A stretch of DNA of 64,000 nucleotides, from positions 984,088 through 1,048,087 of the forward strand of contig CAADRB010000032.1 of assembly GCA_900708905.1 (NCBI GenBank), written 5' to 3'. Positions 40,401 through 53,100 of the stretch are shown piece by piece; within the stretch, counting starts at the first letter, position 1, and the number at the start of each line of letters is the position of its first letter. The notes beneath the pieces are model-generated. The model had not been told where the DNA came from. It saw only the letters and a list, made by a program, of their open reading frames with translations, and did not search any database. The stretch comes from Hymenolepis diminuta (taxonomy: Eukaryota; Platyhelminthes; Cestoda; Cyclophyllidea; Hymenolepididae). The translations under genes were made by a program, and so were the position numbers.

Positions 40401-43400
40401 TGAATCAACAATCTGCAACATAGTAAGCTCTATATTCGCATAAAAGTAAATATATTATGCAATGGTTCAAACAAAGTAGGTTTAAATCAAAATTGAATGC
40501 ATTCAACATTAAATTTGATGGATCAAAAAAGTGTCATTTAAAGTTTGCCTCAATATGCCAATTGGGAGGAAATGTATTTATACGTGAGATATGAATGCGT
40601 ATATGAGATGGAAAGGGCCTGAAACAAGAAATTCTCCGTCTTAAGAGTGCTGAGCACGTTGCATTCATTTGGAGATCGTTTTGCAGATTCTCATTAGATC
40701 GCGGTATTTCATTATTTTAAATGAATGAAAAATTTACATTCATGTGCATTTTGAAATAATACATTTAATCCAATAGATTCATTTTGACCGATATCAGAAA
40801 TTATCACTTGAAATCTCACGAGTCTGTCTAATTTTGCATTTGCAGCCGTTCCATCTTCAAGGCAAAGGGATATTCTTAGTTTAAACCTACATTTAAAGTT
40901 GTTTTTCAGGTAAAAATTTTATTTCTTTTAGCTTATCATTCTAGTTTCCAACATTGATGGTTTTCTGCACCAGCCAGGAAGCATTAATCTAATTTAATTG
41001 CGTTCTTGCATTAAATGCCCAAAACCCATTTCAATTTACTTCCAGCTTATTCATTCCAATTTCTATAGGAAGTGTTTTTAGAGTGTCCTTTGATTGGCTT
41101 TTTGTAATTAGAATTCATTAATAACTGCGAATTTCTAGGTGGTCTCGGATTATTAACCTTCTTACTATGAATAAAAAATTCATGTTTTTTCTGCCTTTGA
41201 TATATGTATATATGTATGAATGTTTAATAAAGTAAGTACACGTTATCTTGTATGGACAATCGGATACACAACAATAGCTAAATCGAAATAGTCGGGAAAA
41301 GAGCAGGAAGTTTTCGTCCGTGGGATTCGGTGAGTTTATTTATTCGAAGAGACGTGCAATGAACCTGATAGCGGCGTCTTTAATACCTTTTTTACTTCTC
41401 TTAAAGAGTGTTTGAAAATTTAAAAGTCGCGCTTGAAGTTAATTGCATTTCCCTTAGAACCATCAGTTCCGCATAAGTATTGATGAGTCAAGTTTCTTTT
41501 GAATCCATAACTCATTTTTGTCTGGTGCGTTTTGAAAAATATTGTACGAATAGCAATACCCAACAACCTATTAAATTACAAAATAAAGCAAGCCTTATAA
41601 CTTGATAATATTATCATATTTAACTAATTTCCTCATTAAACGGCTTGCAAAAGTTTTGAAACGTTATAATGTTTAGCTTTATAATGCCGGTTAAAATAGA
41701 CCTAATTAAACAAGAACGGAAACATTTTCTAAGGCATTTTAACCAGGCTTTAGAGAGAGCTTACCATAATTCAATGCCCCCCGCGATATCGTGCCTGGAC
41801 TCCACGAATTTCCATAAACAATAGCCAACATCACTGCGGAATTAAGGAAAGTTTTACCAAAACTCACTTTTTGCTGCGTGAAATGCGTAAAAATGAAGCA
41901 TATAACTATGTAGAAACCCAATCAAATGAAAAATTAATATTCTAGAGGTTGTATAAAATAAGTAGGTATTATAACTTTCTAGACGCTTCCGAATTCGAAA
42001 AATCTTCACTGTTAAATGCGTAAGTGTTGAAACATCAGATACTATTTAGGTTCAGTTAGCTAATATTGTCCTGCTATTTGTCGAAAAAATTTTGATAAGT
42101 TATAAAAGATTAAGAGTGTTATAGATTAACTCAATTCGCCTTTCTTCTTCCTGGAAATATTATGCTAAAGGCCATTCTCCCTCCTTTCAAATCGTATCTG
42201 TAATACAACCTTCAGTATAAATGAACTGCATATAGGGGGGCATCTATGGAAGTGATAATGATAATATATGAAACTAAAAAATTCTAAACAATAAAGAAAT
42301 CAGTGTTGAATGTACTGCTAACCAGACTGATTGTTGTTGGCTACCGTCTTAACTGTCATGTGATATGGAGTTTTTGGCCGTATCTTTGAACAAAGGACGA
42401 AAAGACACGATTAACTATCTCTAATCACTTTTTGTGCTCTGTTTTTATTTCCTGTCTTACTCTTGACATCTTGCATTGGTGTTTACCAAATCCAACACCA
42501 CTTCTTGCCTTCCAATATAAGAAAGAAAATTCGAAGAATTTTTTAAAATTCCCCATAGAATATTTCGATCTTTGAGAAGATAAAAAGACATCCTGCGATT
42601 CTTCATTTTTGAAGAGAATGACACGTCTTAATGAAAGCATTATCAAATTCTTACTGGAGATCCCTACATTGAAAATATAATAATTAATTAGTGATTAAAT
42701 ATTTCACAAGTACCACTTGCGAAAAATGAAAGAAAATTCACTCACGATCATGCTAGAGAAGTAATAGTAGTGATATGCGTTTTGATCCGTTCTAATTAAC
42801 GCTTGAAATTATGAAATTAACATTATTATCAATATCCACAACGAGATAAAAGTTTCGCGATCATTTTATCGTAAGAAAGCATTTGAATATGAAGAACAGT
42901 GATAATTCTAAGACGGGATTAGGTTAGGAAGGGGTGGACAAAGATATTGAATAAAGTAAATCTTACTTTATACAGTTTTTTTTATCCTCTCACGTTCCAA
43001 ATTTCGCCTTTCAGGTTTCTTTCTTTAATTGAATTCATGCCCATGATATTCAGAGTTTATAGACTGTTCATTAATTTGAATTCTTGATCATGTTATATCA
43101 ATACAAATATTCTTTTAGTAACCGAAATTCTAGCAGACAGAGAACTACTAAATTAACTGCATTTTTTCTGAAATAAGATAAACGTTATTTCGAAATTTTC
43201 CTCCATCTTCACATCGTATATTTCGTATCTCCAGTCGAGACACTTAAACTCACACTCAAGCGCAGTCGGGCGCATTTTGGTCATATCATGCTATCTCAAC
43301 AAGTAATCGTCCTATTAGGATCGTCTCTACCTCTAATTATCTCTCTACTTATTTATTGGGCGTCGCTGCCCTCTGACTCATTTTGGCCTTTCATCTCTCA

Positions 43401-44849
43401 TGTCGCCATACTCATGCAACCCCCTATCCGAACGTATTCACATATTAGGGTGGGACAGTTGTCGAAGCTGTGTGCTATTAACTCTCTCACCCTTTACCTT
43501 TTAAAGCGTCTGAAAGCCACCAAATGTAGCTTAGTTTCTCCGCCTTTGATTTCACTCCTTCCGTTTTTTTGGCGAAATGACTGTTGATTACAGTGCGTTA
43601 TAATTTGATGATGACTAAGTGAACGCAATTGCTAATGAATATACAGTCGCAAATCAGTCATTCACTGGCCGAAATTTCAACCAAAAAGGAAATACTACAA
43701 CTGAGTCTGTAGCGACACACATTTGACGCTCCCTGCTGCAAACTGGAATGGTCAGAATGACAAGCTGCTAATCATTGAGTCTAGCATGGATAAACACCCA
43801 TCCCAATTCCAGATTTACTTGATATAAAAACAGCGGAATGATAAAATACGTCATATTTGATTAATAGGGAAAGGGACAGTGTTTGGGGCTTTTGTTCAAA
43901 ATCACCGTCGGAACAAAATACAGAATGAGCAGACAATAAGGGTGCTTTACAGACTAATTAGATCCCCATCACAAATAGTACCAATATAAAATTATGAAAT
44001 ATCACTCATTATATTTATAGCAACTTCTCGAATCGGTAATCATTTTCTCCCTTAGGTTTCTTTGTAACGTGTCCAAGGTATACTTCTTTTGTTCTATTAT
44101 TAAAAGTAGACCCCCAAATACGAGCCCACCAGATGCCTGAGTTCAGCACCTCTTTCTACCTCAAACCAAATGCACGCTGAGGCTTGTATTTTTGCTAGGC
44201 TAGAATGGGACAGGCCATCCAGCAGCAGCAAAAGCATTAATTATTTGCCGCCACAAATATTGCACCGCCGATATATTTTTTGTTAATCTTAATTCTGTCT
44301 TTTTTAAAGTACGTGTAACACATAATCTGAAGGATATTTTAATCATAAAACTACAGAAGTTAAAAAAGTTTGAGGGTACAGGAATATGGATAAATGGTTC
44401 GACGGTGAAGAACTTCACTGGTCTAAGAAGCACGAATTATGATACTTGAGTCATTATTTGAATGCCGCCAAACTTACTTTTATTTAATTGTCGGCCGTAT
44501 GCTTATCAAATAATTTATATTTTTCTCGAAAAATTGTTCGTTTCCCTCTGGCTATCAAACAAAGCTTTTAAATACTAATTAAGTTTGTAAAAGAGCATAA
44601 TATTTTTGAAAACATGGCAAAAACAAACGAACCTGTTCGTTTATTATCCAGATGCATCTTTTGTTATAATGAAAATTTATTTGAATATTAGCCACCGAAA
44701 TCGGGCATCGGTAAAGTTCAATGAGGAATAGAGGGGAGCGGTTCGAAGAATATGCTGATAAAAATCCGTGGTATCTAGAGAACCATACTGTATTTGATGT
44801 TTTGATTTAAATTTTACAAAGTTCATCTGATGCGAATTTTACTATTTCA
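34469..44849. other. 10-kb non-coding stretch
   Basis: Very AT-rich, with many A/T runs. I find no exon with convincing splice sites, composition and family similarity. Contains an ACAG-type microsatellite near 39992-40016 and a weak R1-like piece near 43030-43090. A 99-codon hydrophobic open frame at 43288-43587 is not supported as a gene. Confidence 0.4.
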
Positions 44850-44990
44850 CTTTCCGAAATTAAGATTTCATTGTTCTTTCCCTGGATTACAAAACAAATC
44901 CCCACTTAAGACGAACAGGCGTTGTAGATCAGTTGATTAATCGGACTTAACTACATCAATGAATTTTTTCTTTCAAAGACCGAGAAAGCA
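44850..44990 (+). repeat. Dispersed repeat R1, diverged copy
   Basis: Leader TTCACTTTCCGAAATTAAGA as at 21346, CCCTGGATTACAAAAC, then GATCAGTTGATTAATCGGAC. Confidence 0.45.
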
Positions 44991-45865
44991 GGACGATGTA
45001 AATTAGCAGTGTTTGAATATGAGATTATCAAAAGATACTCATTAAATAACTTGTATTTGGATACATTCATAATATTAACTAACTGAGTTCTGAATTTTAA
45101 TAATAATAAAATCTAAGTGAACAGCCAGTCAAAAAAGGTGGAAAAAAGCCAAAAGGATATGAAAAACCGACAAAAAGTTCCTTTAATATTGACCTAAATG
45201 CTAGTATTATAAGAAATATAAAAATAACCTCTTTGTAAACAATTGTTTCTTTTTCGTCTCCCTTTTTATTTTCCCTTTGATTTCTCTGTTATTAGATAAA
45301 AGCTTTTAATATTTTATTTCCCGATATAAATAACGAATAAATAAAGACTATCTCATTAAACAATATTACCTAATTTACCATTAAGGGACTATGCTCTCAT
45401 AGACATGTTTGAAATGAGTCTTTATCAGTCATTCCGTTCACTTTTGTACTTCATCCATCGGTTATGAAAGTCGTTAAATTTCATTAATGGGTAGACAGAA
45501 TAGTCTATCTCACATCCATCCCTTTCTTCGCGGTATCATTAAAGTCGTTGTCATCAAAATAATAAAATTAGGGGCTGTGCAAGAGTAATAAACATGTATA
45601 TTAGGGTAATTACGTCTTTTTATGTCGAACGGCGGTAAAGATCAAATAATCTTTTGTGTTGCCCTCAGGAGCGTAGTCCTTTCACCGTTGAAAGTTAAGA
45701 GCGCGAACTTTGTTTTGTACAAGTCCGTCGATACAATGGATAAGATGAATCAATAAAATGACAGTCTTAATACTCCTTGTTTATCACTTTCATTACTCAA
45801 CCATCCTAAAAACCCCATATGATCAAGCTCATAATTTTTGACCACTTTGAATATGAATCCATCAG

Positions 45866-46404
45866 GATAAGATAAGAGGTTCCATGGATAGGTCCCGCAT
45901 GATTAAAATCTTTAATTTGAGAGCGCGTAAGGGAATGAATTCGGGCGTTCGCTTCGCATTGCATGCATTTTATGCGTCAGATTTGGATACTGTTCTAACT
46001 GAAAAAAATAGATTTGGCGAAAGTGATTTCCCCGAGTTCTTGGCACTTATTGTCCACCGCTTCTGATCGATTAGGACGGCAAACGAGCATGGATTTACTT
46101 CGATTGTGGTTAAACCGATCAAGACATTTTGGAGACTTGGCCATAATGGGCGATTCATAAACTCTGGAAGAGGCAAGAGCACAATAACCTTCTTTCCGTC
46201 TCTCTAGGTGATATATTTCATTTGTCTTGTTATCAAGCAGACATGATGTCGGAACTGATTATTGCTTGGGGACGGGTGGACTTGGCGACAAGTCGTGGTG
46301 GAACGACTTTAGGCATGGAAGATTCCATAAAATGTGTGAGATTCGTTAATTTTACACTAACTCTGACTAATGGGCGCAACTTCATGTCGTTATCAGCCTC
46401 CTAA
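45866..46404 (+). pseudogene. TRPM-channel-like exon pair, probably decayed
   Basis: Two segments resemble consecutive blocks of the cytosolic N-terminal region (melastatin homology region) of TRPM cation channels. Segment a (about 45866-46000, opening after an AG near 45865) reads SRMIKIFNLRARKG, then FALHAFYASDL, like the family's LITVF...AILTALLKA block. Segment b starts after a strong CCGTCTCTCTAG acceptor (46208) and reads ADMMSELIIAWGRVDLATS, like the family's LTLAWDRVDIA block, then FVNFTLTLTNGRNFMSL, like the FVKLLIENGVSMHKFL block. Segment b stops at TAA 46402-46404 where the family continues with a conserved LTIPRLEELY block. The segments are in different frames and no good donor closes segment a. 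No pore or transmembrane exon was found nearby. I read this as a fragment or pseudogene; a real gene with missed exons is possible. Confidence 0.4.
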
Positions 46405-48560
46405 ACCAGGGATGCAGTAGGAAGTACCTTAAGAGTGACGGGTACAACCAGAGATTATGTAGAATTTTTGGAAGAATTCGGAGAAACAGATGTATTAGAA
46501 ACATCAAGGGACAATTTATCCTCAAGTTTTGTAGAAAGAACCTTTAATTCTGCGGATTAACTCTCAAATATTTGGATAATCCACTGTGTGTGCTCACCAC
46601 TTGCTACAACCTAATTTTCCTTCAAAATGGCCTCAATCTCTCAATCCAGTTGTGATACGTGATTAAAGAACTTTCGAAATTTTACTCGAAGTTATGCAAA
46701 GCGACTACTTGTAATTTTGGTAAATTTCAACAAAACTGAAAATTTTGTGAATAATTAACAACAAACCATTATTTGATTTTTTTGGAAAGAAAACTACCCA
46801 CCTAATTTAACACTTATTATTATATGAAAATGGACTAATAAGTGAATGAAATACAATGAACTCTGTTGTGTTTAAATTATGATGGCCATTGTCATTGTGT
46901 TCGTAAATGCACATTAATGAAAAAAAGTATCTAAAGAGGTTGAATAACCACTCGAATTAATGAGTTTTAGACTCCACAATCAGAAATTCACTCAGGAAAC
47001 AGGAAAAAATCATGAAACTTACAAACTGGAATATTAGAAAAAAGTGTAAAACTTGGATACAGATATCGAAATTTGTATGACTCTCTAGACTCTCTACTTC
47101 TGCTTGATCCCCACCCCTCAACTTATTATAGGCTTCTTTATTATTCTCCGTTTTCTGACTAAAGTCAATATAGTATGAAGGAGAATACATTTGTTCAAAC
47201 ATAACTAGACTTGCGCCTTCAAAATATCTTATAGACTGCATACGGAGACGCATTCATACTTTAAATAATAAGAAAGAGGCGTACATCTCAACTTGCATAT
47301 AATATATTGTAGTAAACATCTAGACATTGGAAGAAAATTTCTTTTTGCATAGGGCTGATTTTTCGAAATTTCATCCAGTTCTGATGCTCTCCCTTCTAAT
47401 TGCCGTTTCATCTCCGCTCTTTCAACGTTTGGGTGGGTTGTTACAGGAACTATTGAAAAATATTATTCATTGCATCCATCCTCTTGACCATTTTGAAGGT
47501 CATGTTTATGTAACTTTTCAACCAGAAACGGATAAATTGGATGGAAATCTTCTGTATTTTAAAGCTGTTTTCAGTAATTTCTCCCAAAGATGTGTTAGGT
47601 GTTAGTTGTTGCATAAGATGGAAAAAATTCAGATATGGGTTCGATCTCCATAAACTTCTGTCAGGATTTCGTAAGTTATTTGTGATATCAGCTTAGGAAC
47701 CTTCAATAAAGGCAGCTTTAAGTTTACCCTAGGGTTCGGGACAGAGACTACAAGTATGTCAGAAAAAATTAGTTATATTCTTTATTATATTTTTCAGCTT
47801 ATCTGGTAATCCTACCCAATTTTAACTGATTTTTTAGTATAATAAACCTATTGACAGGACAGTTTGAGGAAAGAGAGTTCAATGAGATTTTCTAAGTTCA
47901 TTTTTAAGAAGGGCTACCAGTTTGCTGTAACCCTTATACCCGTTTTAGACAACAGACTCCCAACTAAAACAGAAGTTGAATAGAGTCTAGAAGAGAATAC
48001 GTTTATTCTCTTTTGGCTAGACCCGGGTCTTCAAAACATCTTATGGTCCGCACACAGAGATGTGTTTATGCCTGACTGACTCATATGTAGGTCACTGCGA
48101 GGTGAAGAATACAAATTAGGACGTTTTACGATAATTGCTTTTAGAGTCATGCTTTATTTGAATTAAACCATCTTCGTAATGCTTACTCGTTTCTTAAAAA
48201 GCTCTCGTTGGATTATGGCCTAGCATTCTAAGACTTTATGTTTATGAGTTATAATTCATATATAACTCTGTCGTATCCAGAGCTGACTAGCTATCACCAT
48301 GAAACGCCATCTCTTTAAATCCACCTCCTCTGATAGTCAGAGATCAGTTAATACTGACTAACCCTTATCTGTGTGATTCAGTAGATAATCACTAATTCGA
48401 GCAAAGCTTACATCCTGAACTGCACAATTTTTTTGCTAAGGAATAGTTAATTGATGTTGACTAAAATTTGCGGTTTTACCTTCGGCACTTATTATCATAT
48501 TCACATGTAAATAAATGCACTTCGAAAATCACTTGCACTCATGGCAATCTCAAATGAAGG
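46405..48560. other. Mostly non-coding, with two exon-like open stretches on the minus strand
   Basis: Minus-strand frames at about 47445-47330 (charged, coiled-coil-like RAEMKRQLEGRASELDEIS) and about 47235-47020 (hydrophilic, ending at a GTAAGT donor) look exon-like but cannot be joined or assigned. A B-box-like GGTTCGATCTCC at 47637 starts another weak R1-like copy (to about 47720). Confidence 0.3.
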
Positions 48561-48564
48561 ATAT

Positions 48565-48880
48565 CAGCGAAAAGAGGGTTTACAATAGGAGTATATAATG
48601 AAGTTAGGATATCAAGTAGCTTACTTTATTTGAATTTCGGAAGCATAGAGTTTTCCACTTTCTTAAGGGACGTACAATGCAACGTTATAATATTCTACTC
48701 ACTTTTCATGCTTTAACCCCTTGGTTTCAGGGCGAGTTCAAATCCACGATGCTCAGAACTTGCTCACCGGTTGATTTACTTGATTGGTTAGACATGCCAT
48801 TTTGTTTTTTCACTCTCTATTAGTCATTTTTTCCTCAAGATGTATAAGTTATATAAAGTTAACAAGTTCTGATCTATTTT
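48565..48880 (+). repeat. Dispersed repeat R1, long copy
   Basis: Head AGGAGTATATAATGAAGTTA (48587 on), middle ATCAAGTAGCTTACTTTATT, and core GGTTTCAGGGCGAGTTCAAA followed by CACCGGTTGATTTACTTGAT, with downstream TTTTTTCACTCTCTATTAG. One of the most complete copies. Confidence 0.55.
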
Positions 48881-50000
48881 TGGTATCGATTTTGTGAAGG
48901 GATACCTTCAAGAACGTTACTTTTTGGTAGAAAACAATAAATGTTTATCAATATTCCACTAAAATTAAATTAATATCCACTTAAAGCAATTTATTAGAGT
49001 CACATCCCACCTCAAACTCCTTTTGGTCAATTTTTCCTTCTCCTAAGAGGAGGACACTTTTCTCTTACGAAGCCAAGAAGGATATTTTCGTCCAACTATT
49101 TCAATTTTCCCTTAAATGAATAAAGGCATTTCTCTGGAAAAGCTGACAAATTAAAGACAAGTAGATTTTCCCATAGAAAACTTTTTACTTCAGTCCATAA
49201 AACTGACGCCGATGAGCTCTTTTTTCCTCATTTTAGTGATAATGATTCACTAATTTGGAAGATAACCGTAGCGAGATGGACCTTGAAGAAATTTTAAAAT
49301 GGTTTATATTTGGAATAAAATCATGTCAGGTTTAAAATATTATTATTTACAATTATGAACTACTTTCTTTGACGAAATTAATATCTGATTTTTTATTATC
49401 TTCCAATTATTATGTAAAATAACCTTTATATCTTAAGTTGTTAAGGTGGACAAATATGAATTACTAATTACTGTAAATAGTTCGATTTGAACTGTAACAA
49501 GCTTTCGCTATAACAACAGGAATTTGTGTTTTCCTTTGCCTTGAAGGATAAATCCCTCTTCTGAAATATTTTATCTTACAGCATTCCTAATTATCACCAA
49601 ATTTGATTATCTGTCCTCACAAGTTATCTCTGTAAACCTTTAACCATTCTTCTGACCCGAGCACTCCCTAAACAAACATCGTGTTTTCTCAGCTGGTCCA
49701 TGTCTCATTGACCCGGAAAAGGTAAACATACCTCAGACGATAGTAGCAGACACCGTTTAATCAACCCCGATATTAACCAGTCCTGTCTGCACCGGCCCTT
49801 CCTTTTCCTACAGTCGTCCCGACCAATTAAGGCNCNCATACAACCATATCCTTATGCGTGTCCTCACCCAAAGTGTCGATTATAAATAGCCTACATTACA
49901 CACACACAGACACAGGTTGGATCCCAGCTAGCCAGGCGCATCTCTTGTCGTTCAATCCTCCAGTTCCCTATTTTTCCTTGAGACTCTGTACTGAGCTTAC

Positions 50001-50068
50001 NNNNNNNNNNNNNNNNNNNNNNNNNNNNNNNNNNNNNNNNNNNNNNNNNNNNNNNNNNNNNNNNNNNN
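50001..50068. other. Assembly gap (N run)
   Basis: 68 undetermined bases; single Ns also occur at 49834 and 49836. Frames crossing it are meaningless. Confidence 0.99.
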
Positions 50069-50087
50069 ACTGTTGGCAATTTCACCT

Positions 50088-50141
50088 ACAAACTGGTGAC
50101 CCTCAACAATCTGGTGGCCCGCAACAAACTGGTGACCCTGA
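50088..50141 (+). repeat. Three tandem 18-nt units at the PBS
   Basis: Units 50088-50105, 50106-50123 and 50124-50141 read ACAAACTGGTGACCCTCA, ACAATCTGGTGGCCCGCA and ACAAACTGGTGACCCTGA. Each contains the CTGGTGRCCC core; only the third extends into ACGTGAT to make the full primer site. Confidence 0.85.
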
Positions 50142-50190
50142 CGTGATGACCGCAACACCCTTAACTGAAATATTAACTTGCAGGGAGTAG

Positions 50191-53100
50191 GAAATCTTTT
50201 TTCCTAAATAGCAAAAACAAAGTGACTTCAATAAGTTGGTTTACTAAGATCTATTACTCACAAAGAAATACAAATTGTTCTGTTCGTGTAAGAATCGTTG
50301 TGCATTTCCAAAAATCAAATAAAATTCAGTCGAAATCTCGTTTATAATTTTTCAAAATCTATACTAACTGAAAGCCGCATATACGGCACAATTAACTCCA
50401 TCTGCATTCAATTTCTTTTAACTATTAACGAAGCTGAGAAAATTTTTTCCAATATTTTATCAGAGTACAGCGAACAGTAAGGCTTGTCAGTGTGGGCTAA
50501 AAGAAGGGAATCGAACGAAAAAAAAGTTAATGTCGCGACGTCAAAAGTGTTTTGGAAAATTTGATTGTACTTCTTGGGTAGAGTTCACCACCTCGTTTTC
50601 CAAAGTTTTAATATTCGAATTTGATAACTTTCTCCGCCCTCTGTTCTCTTTATGATTCCATCAACTTTTGACCAATTAATGAATATGGCTAGCTGGCATA
50701 TTATATACATTATAATTGCTAAGAGCAGGATGAAGAAACCTAATTAGGATTGAATAAATCGGAATTTCACAAAATTCAATAAAACTTGCATCCTAATTAC
50801 TTGTTCATTTAGTCTTACGAAGGTTTCCGTTGATGCCACACGATGAGCCATGTTTGACTGGAAACCTTTAAAATGAGTCGTATCAGCTAACGAGTACTTA
50901 AATTTCTACTGAAAAATTTAAGTAGGCATTTGGTTGTAGATTTTGTCATTTCGTGGGCAATCTCAAATCTGATGACGTCGGAAATCATTGCTTGTTTATC
51001 TAAATTTATCCTAAAAAAGGATATGAATTCACTTAAATGAAACAGGATATTAATGAATTAGACATTTTAATTTCAAGCTACAATATCCTAACTTTGTATC
51101 AACTTTTTAAAACTCAATTAACGATAAATTGAAGTAGATAAAAAGAGATTAATGTTTATCATCTTACAATAAACATCTTACGGCCTGTTTATAAGTAAAA
51201 TATTAATCACCTGTTCGATATCAAATTCAACTGTATGAGACTGATTATCTTAACTAGAATAGTGGGAAGACGTTGTTAGGGTGGTCATACAGAGGATTTT
51301 GTTTATAAAATTTAGTCATCCAGATATCACACATTTTAACACCAATACTTAGTAAGAGACAAACATTCTAAAACTCATTTGATTGGTACACTTGTAAATT
51401 ACCAACAGTAAACTCTATGTCTTGTCAATTCATTAGGTTGTTGTGCACCAGAGCATCTCTAAGCATCCTGTCATAACATAGACTCACTCTTTCTCCATAT
51501 TAAGTGAATTATCAGCAGTGTGATGAATAAATATCAAAGAAATTTAAAAGATTAAGTCAGCAAAATTGGCTCTCACCATTTTTATAGTCGGCATTCACCG
51601 CGCGATCTATTTGAAGCTCTTACACTGTGGTTAATTTTGAAATTTAGCTAAAAGAATGCATTTTTAAATGCCTCTTCGTCACCCATTCGTGTCAATAAGC
51701 AACTTAGTCCAGGAGGTCTTGGAATGATGAAATTCAATGAATGTCTGATAAATAATGTCTGTGAAGTTATATAGCTAAAATTTACACTTCTATTTTCAGA
51801 TTAATTGCAGTTCTATAACTAATCTTGGAATTTTGAATTACAATTTCGAATTGTTCTGTTCCTATGACTCTCGCCTTTTAGCGAAAAAATAGCCGAACCT
51901 GTATAAAAAAGGTGAGGTCAACTGGGAAATTGTCAGTATTACCAAAATCCCTTATCATCAGGTTTAAGGGTATCAAAATTATATTATTTTTTACAAGCTA
52001 CTTTTGTAATATTTCAATTTCTCTAAAATAAACACTATATTAGCAAAATTAGGTTAATTATCGATAATTTAGCTATAAAAATTTTGTTTTAATGAAGAAT
52101 TTATTAATTATTAATATCATTTTAAGGGCTAAGCTAGTCTCTATGAATTTGTTATAAACAGTTATATTTGGGTTTTGCATAAGAGTATTTTGATATCTTT
52201 ATATATTTTTGCATTCTCGTTGTTTTTGGGGTCATTTCAGCTTTTATGATTAAAGAAAATAATAACATTCTTTTAACCACCTTTCCACTGATATTATTTG
52301 TTATTACTCACTCCTCCTGCATCAAGCAAACAAGAAAACAATGAGAAAACATCCATATAAAATTTTCAATAAAAAACTTATTTACTTGGGAGGAGAACGG
52401 CGAAAAGGAGGAAATTCTGGCATTTAAAAGAACCTTACTTCGACTGAAATCTACATTCATCTGGTTGCCTATTTTGCTAAAAAAATGCTTTCATTCGTTG
52501 CAGCCGTTTAGATGATCAGACTTCAGGTTTTGGATCCCAGATTCCAAATTCGAACTTTTACACTCAAAATTCAACGTGGCCGTTTCTTTTACAGGCCTTA
52601 TCTACAGCATTCAGAACTGAATTATCCGTAACTTTATCTGACAGGTTAAAAAAGCCCATCTCAGAACATTTATCTCACCTAATCTCCAAAGAACATCTAT
52701 TTAACACGGATTTGAATGTTAAATAGAATTTTTAATCTACCATTTAGATAAAATCTTACAATTTCCTCGGTTATAAATGATAAGCAAACAACTAGGAGCT
52801 CTTTTAAACAACTCAGAGTTCTAATATCATTTTTACATGACCGCTTATTTTCTTAAAACGGTAGAGGTTTTATTCTTCGTCCGGTGTGTATGAATTTTAA
52901 CTTAAAATGTGAAAAGAATTATGAAAATTTAACTGAATGAAAGGCAAGACATTTTTCCTAGATATCTTAATTCACCCTAGGAATATATTATCAAGCAGCC
53001 AGAAGAAATGGCTGCTAATTAATTATTAACAGCTTTGTCAAATAAGTTGTTTAAATCGGTGTCGGCTCTATTGATGGTGTTTTTTCTATTTCCAGTTGCG

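Larger units (their letters stand above)
49655..50150 (+). mobile_element. Ty3/gypsy-type LTR fragment with tRNA-Trp primer-binding site
   Basis: A GC-richer island in AT-rich surroundings. A TATA box (TATAAATA, 49881-49888) is followed about 240 nt later by TGGTGACCCTGACGTGAT (50130-50147). This matches the complement of the 3' end of eukaryotic tRNA-Trp plus CCA at 17 of 18 positions. A tRNA-Trp primer site is known for flatworm CsRn1-clade Ty3/gypsy retrotransposons. The LTR start is not defined (no clear TG border; about 49655 is where composition changes). The internal gag-pol region is absent, since sequence becomes AT-rich unique DNA within 50 nt of the PBS, so this is a truncated or recombined remnant. 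The R/U5 part contains a 68-base assembly gap. Confidence 0.65.

Noticed and set aside
43288..43587. 99-codon hydrophobic plus-strand frame
   Set aside because: No clear promoter, no family, composition of translated T-rich DNA, and no supporting exons nearby.
44200..44433. 77-codon minus-strand frame, and a neighbouring 46-codon leucine-rich frame
   Set aside because: Short, mutually overlapping and without splice support.
45968..46066. Calmodulin-like SDFPEFLALI segment
   Set aside because: Only a short chance-like match. No EF-hand loop precedes it, and the surrounding residues fit the TRPM-like reading better.
49858..50190. 110-codon frame crossing the N run
   Set aside because: Includes undetermined bases and lies in LTR/PBS DNA.
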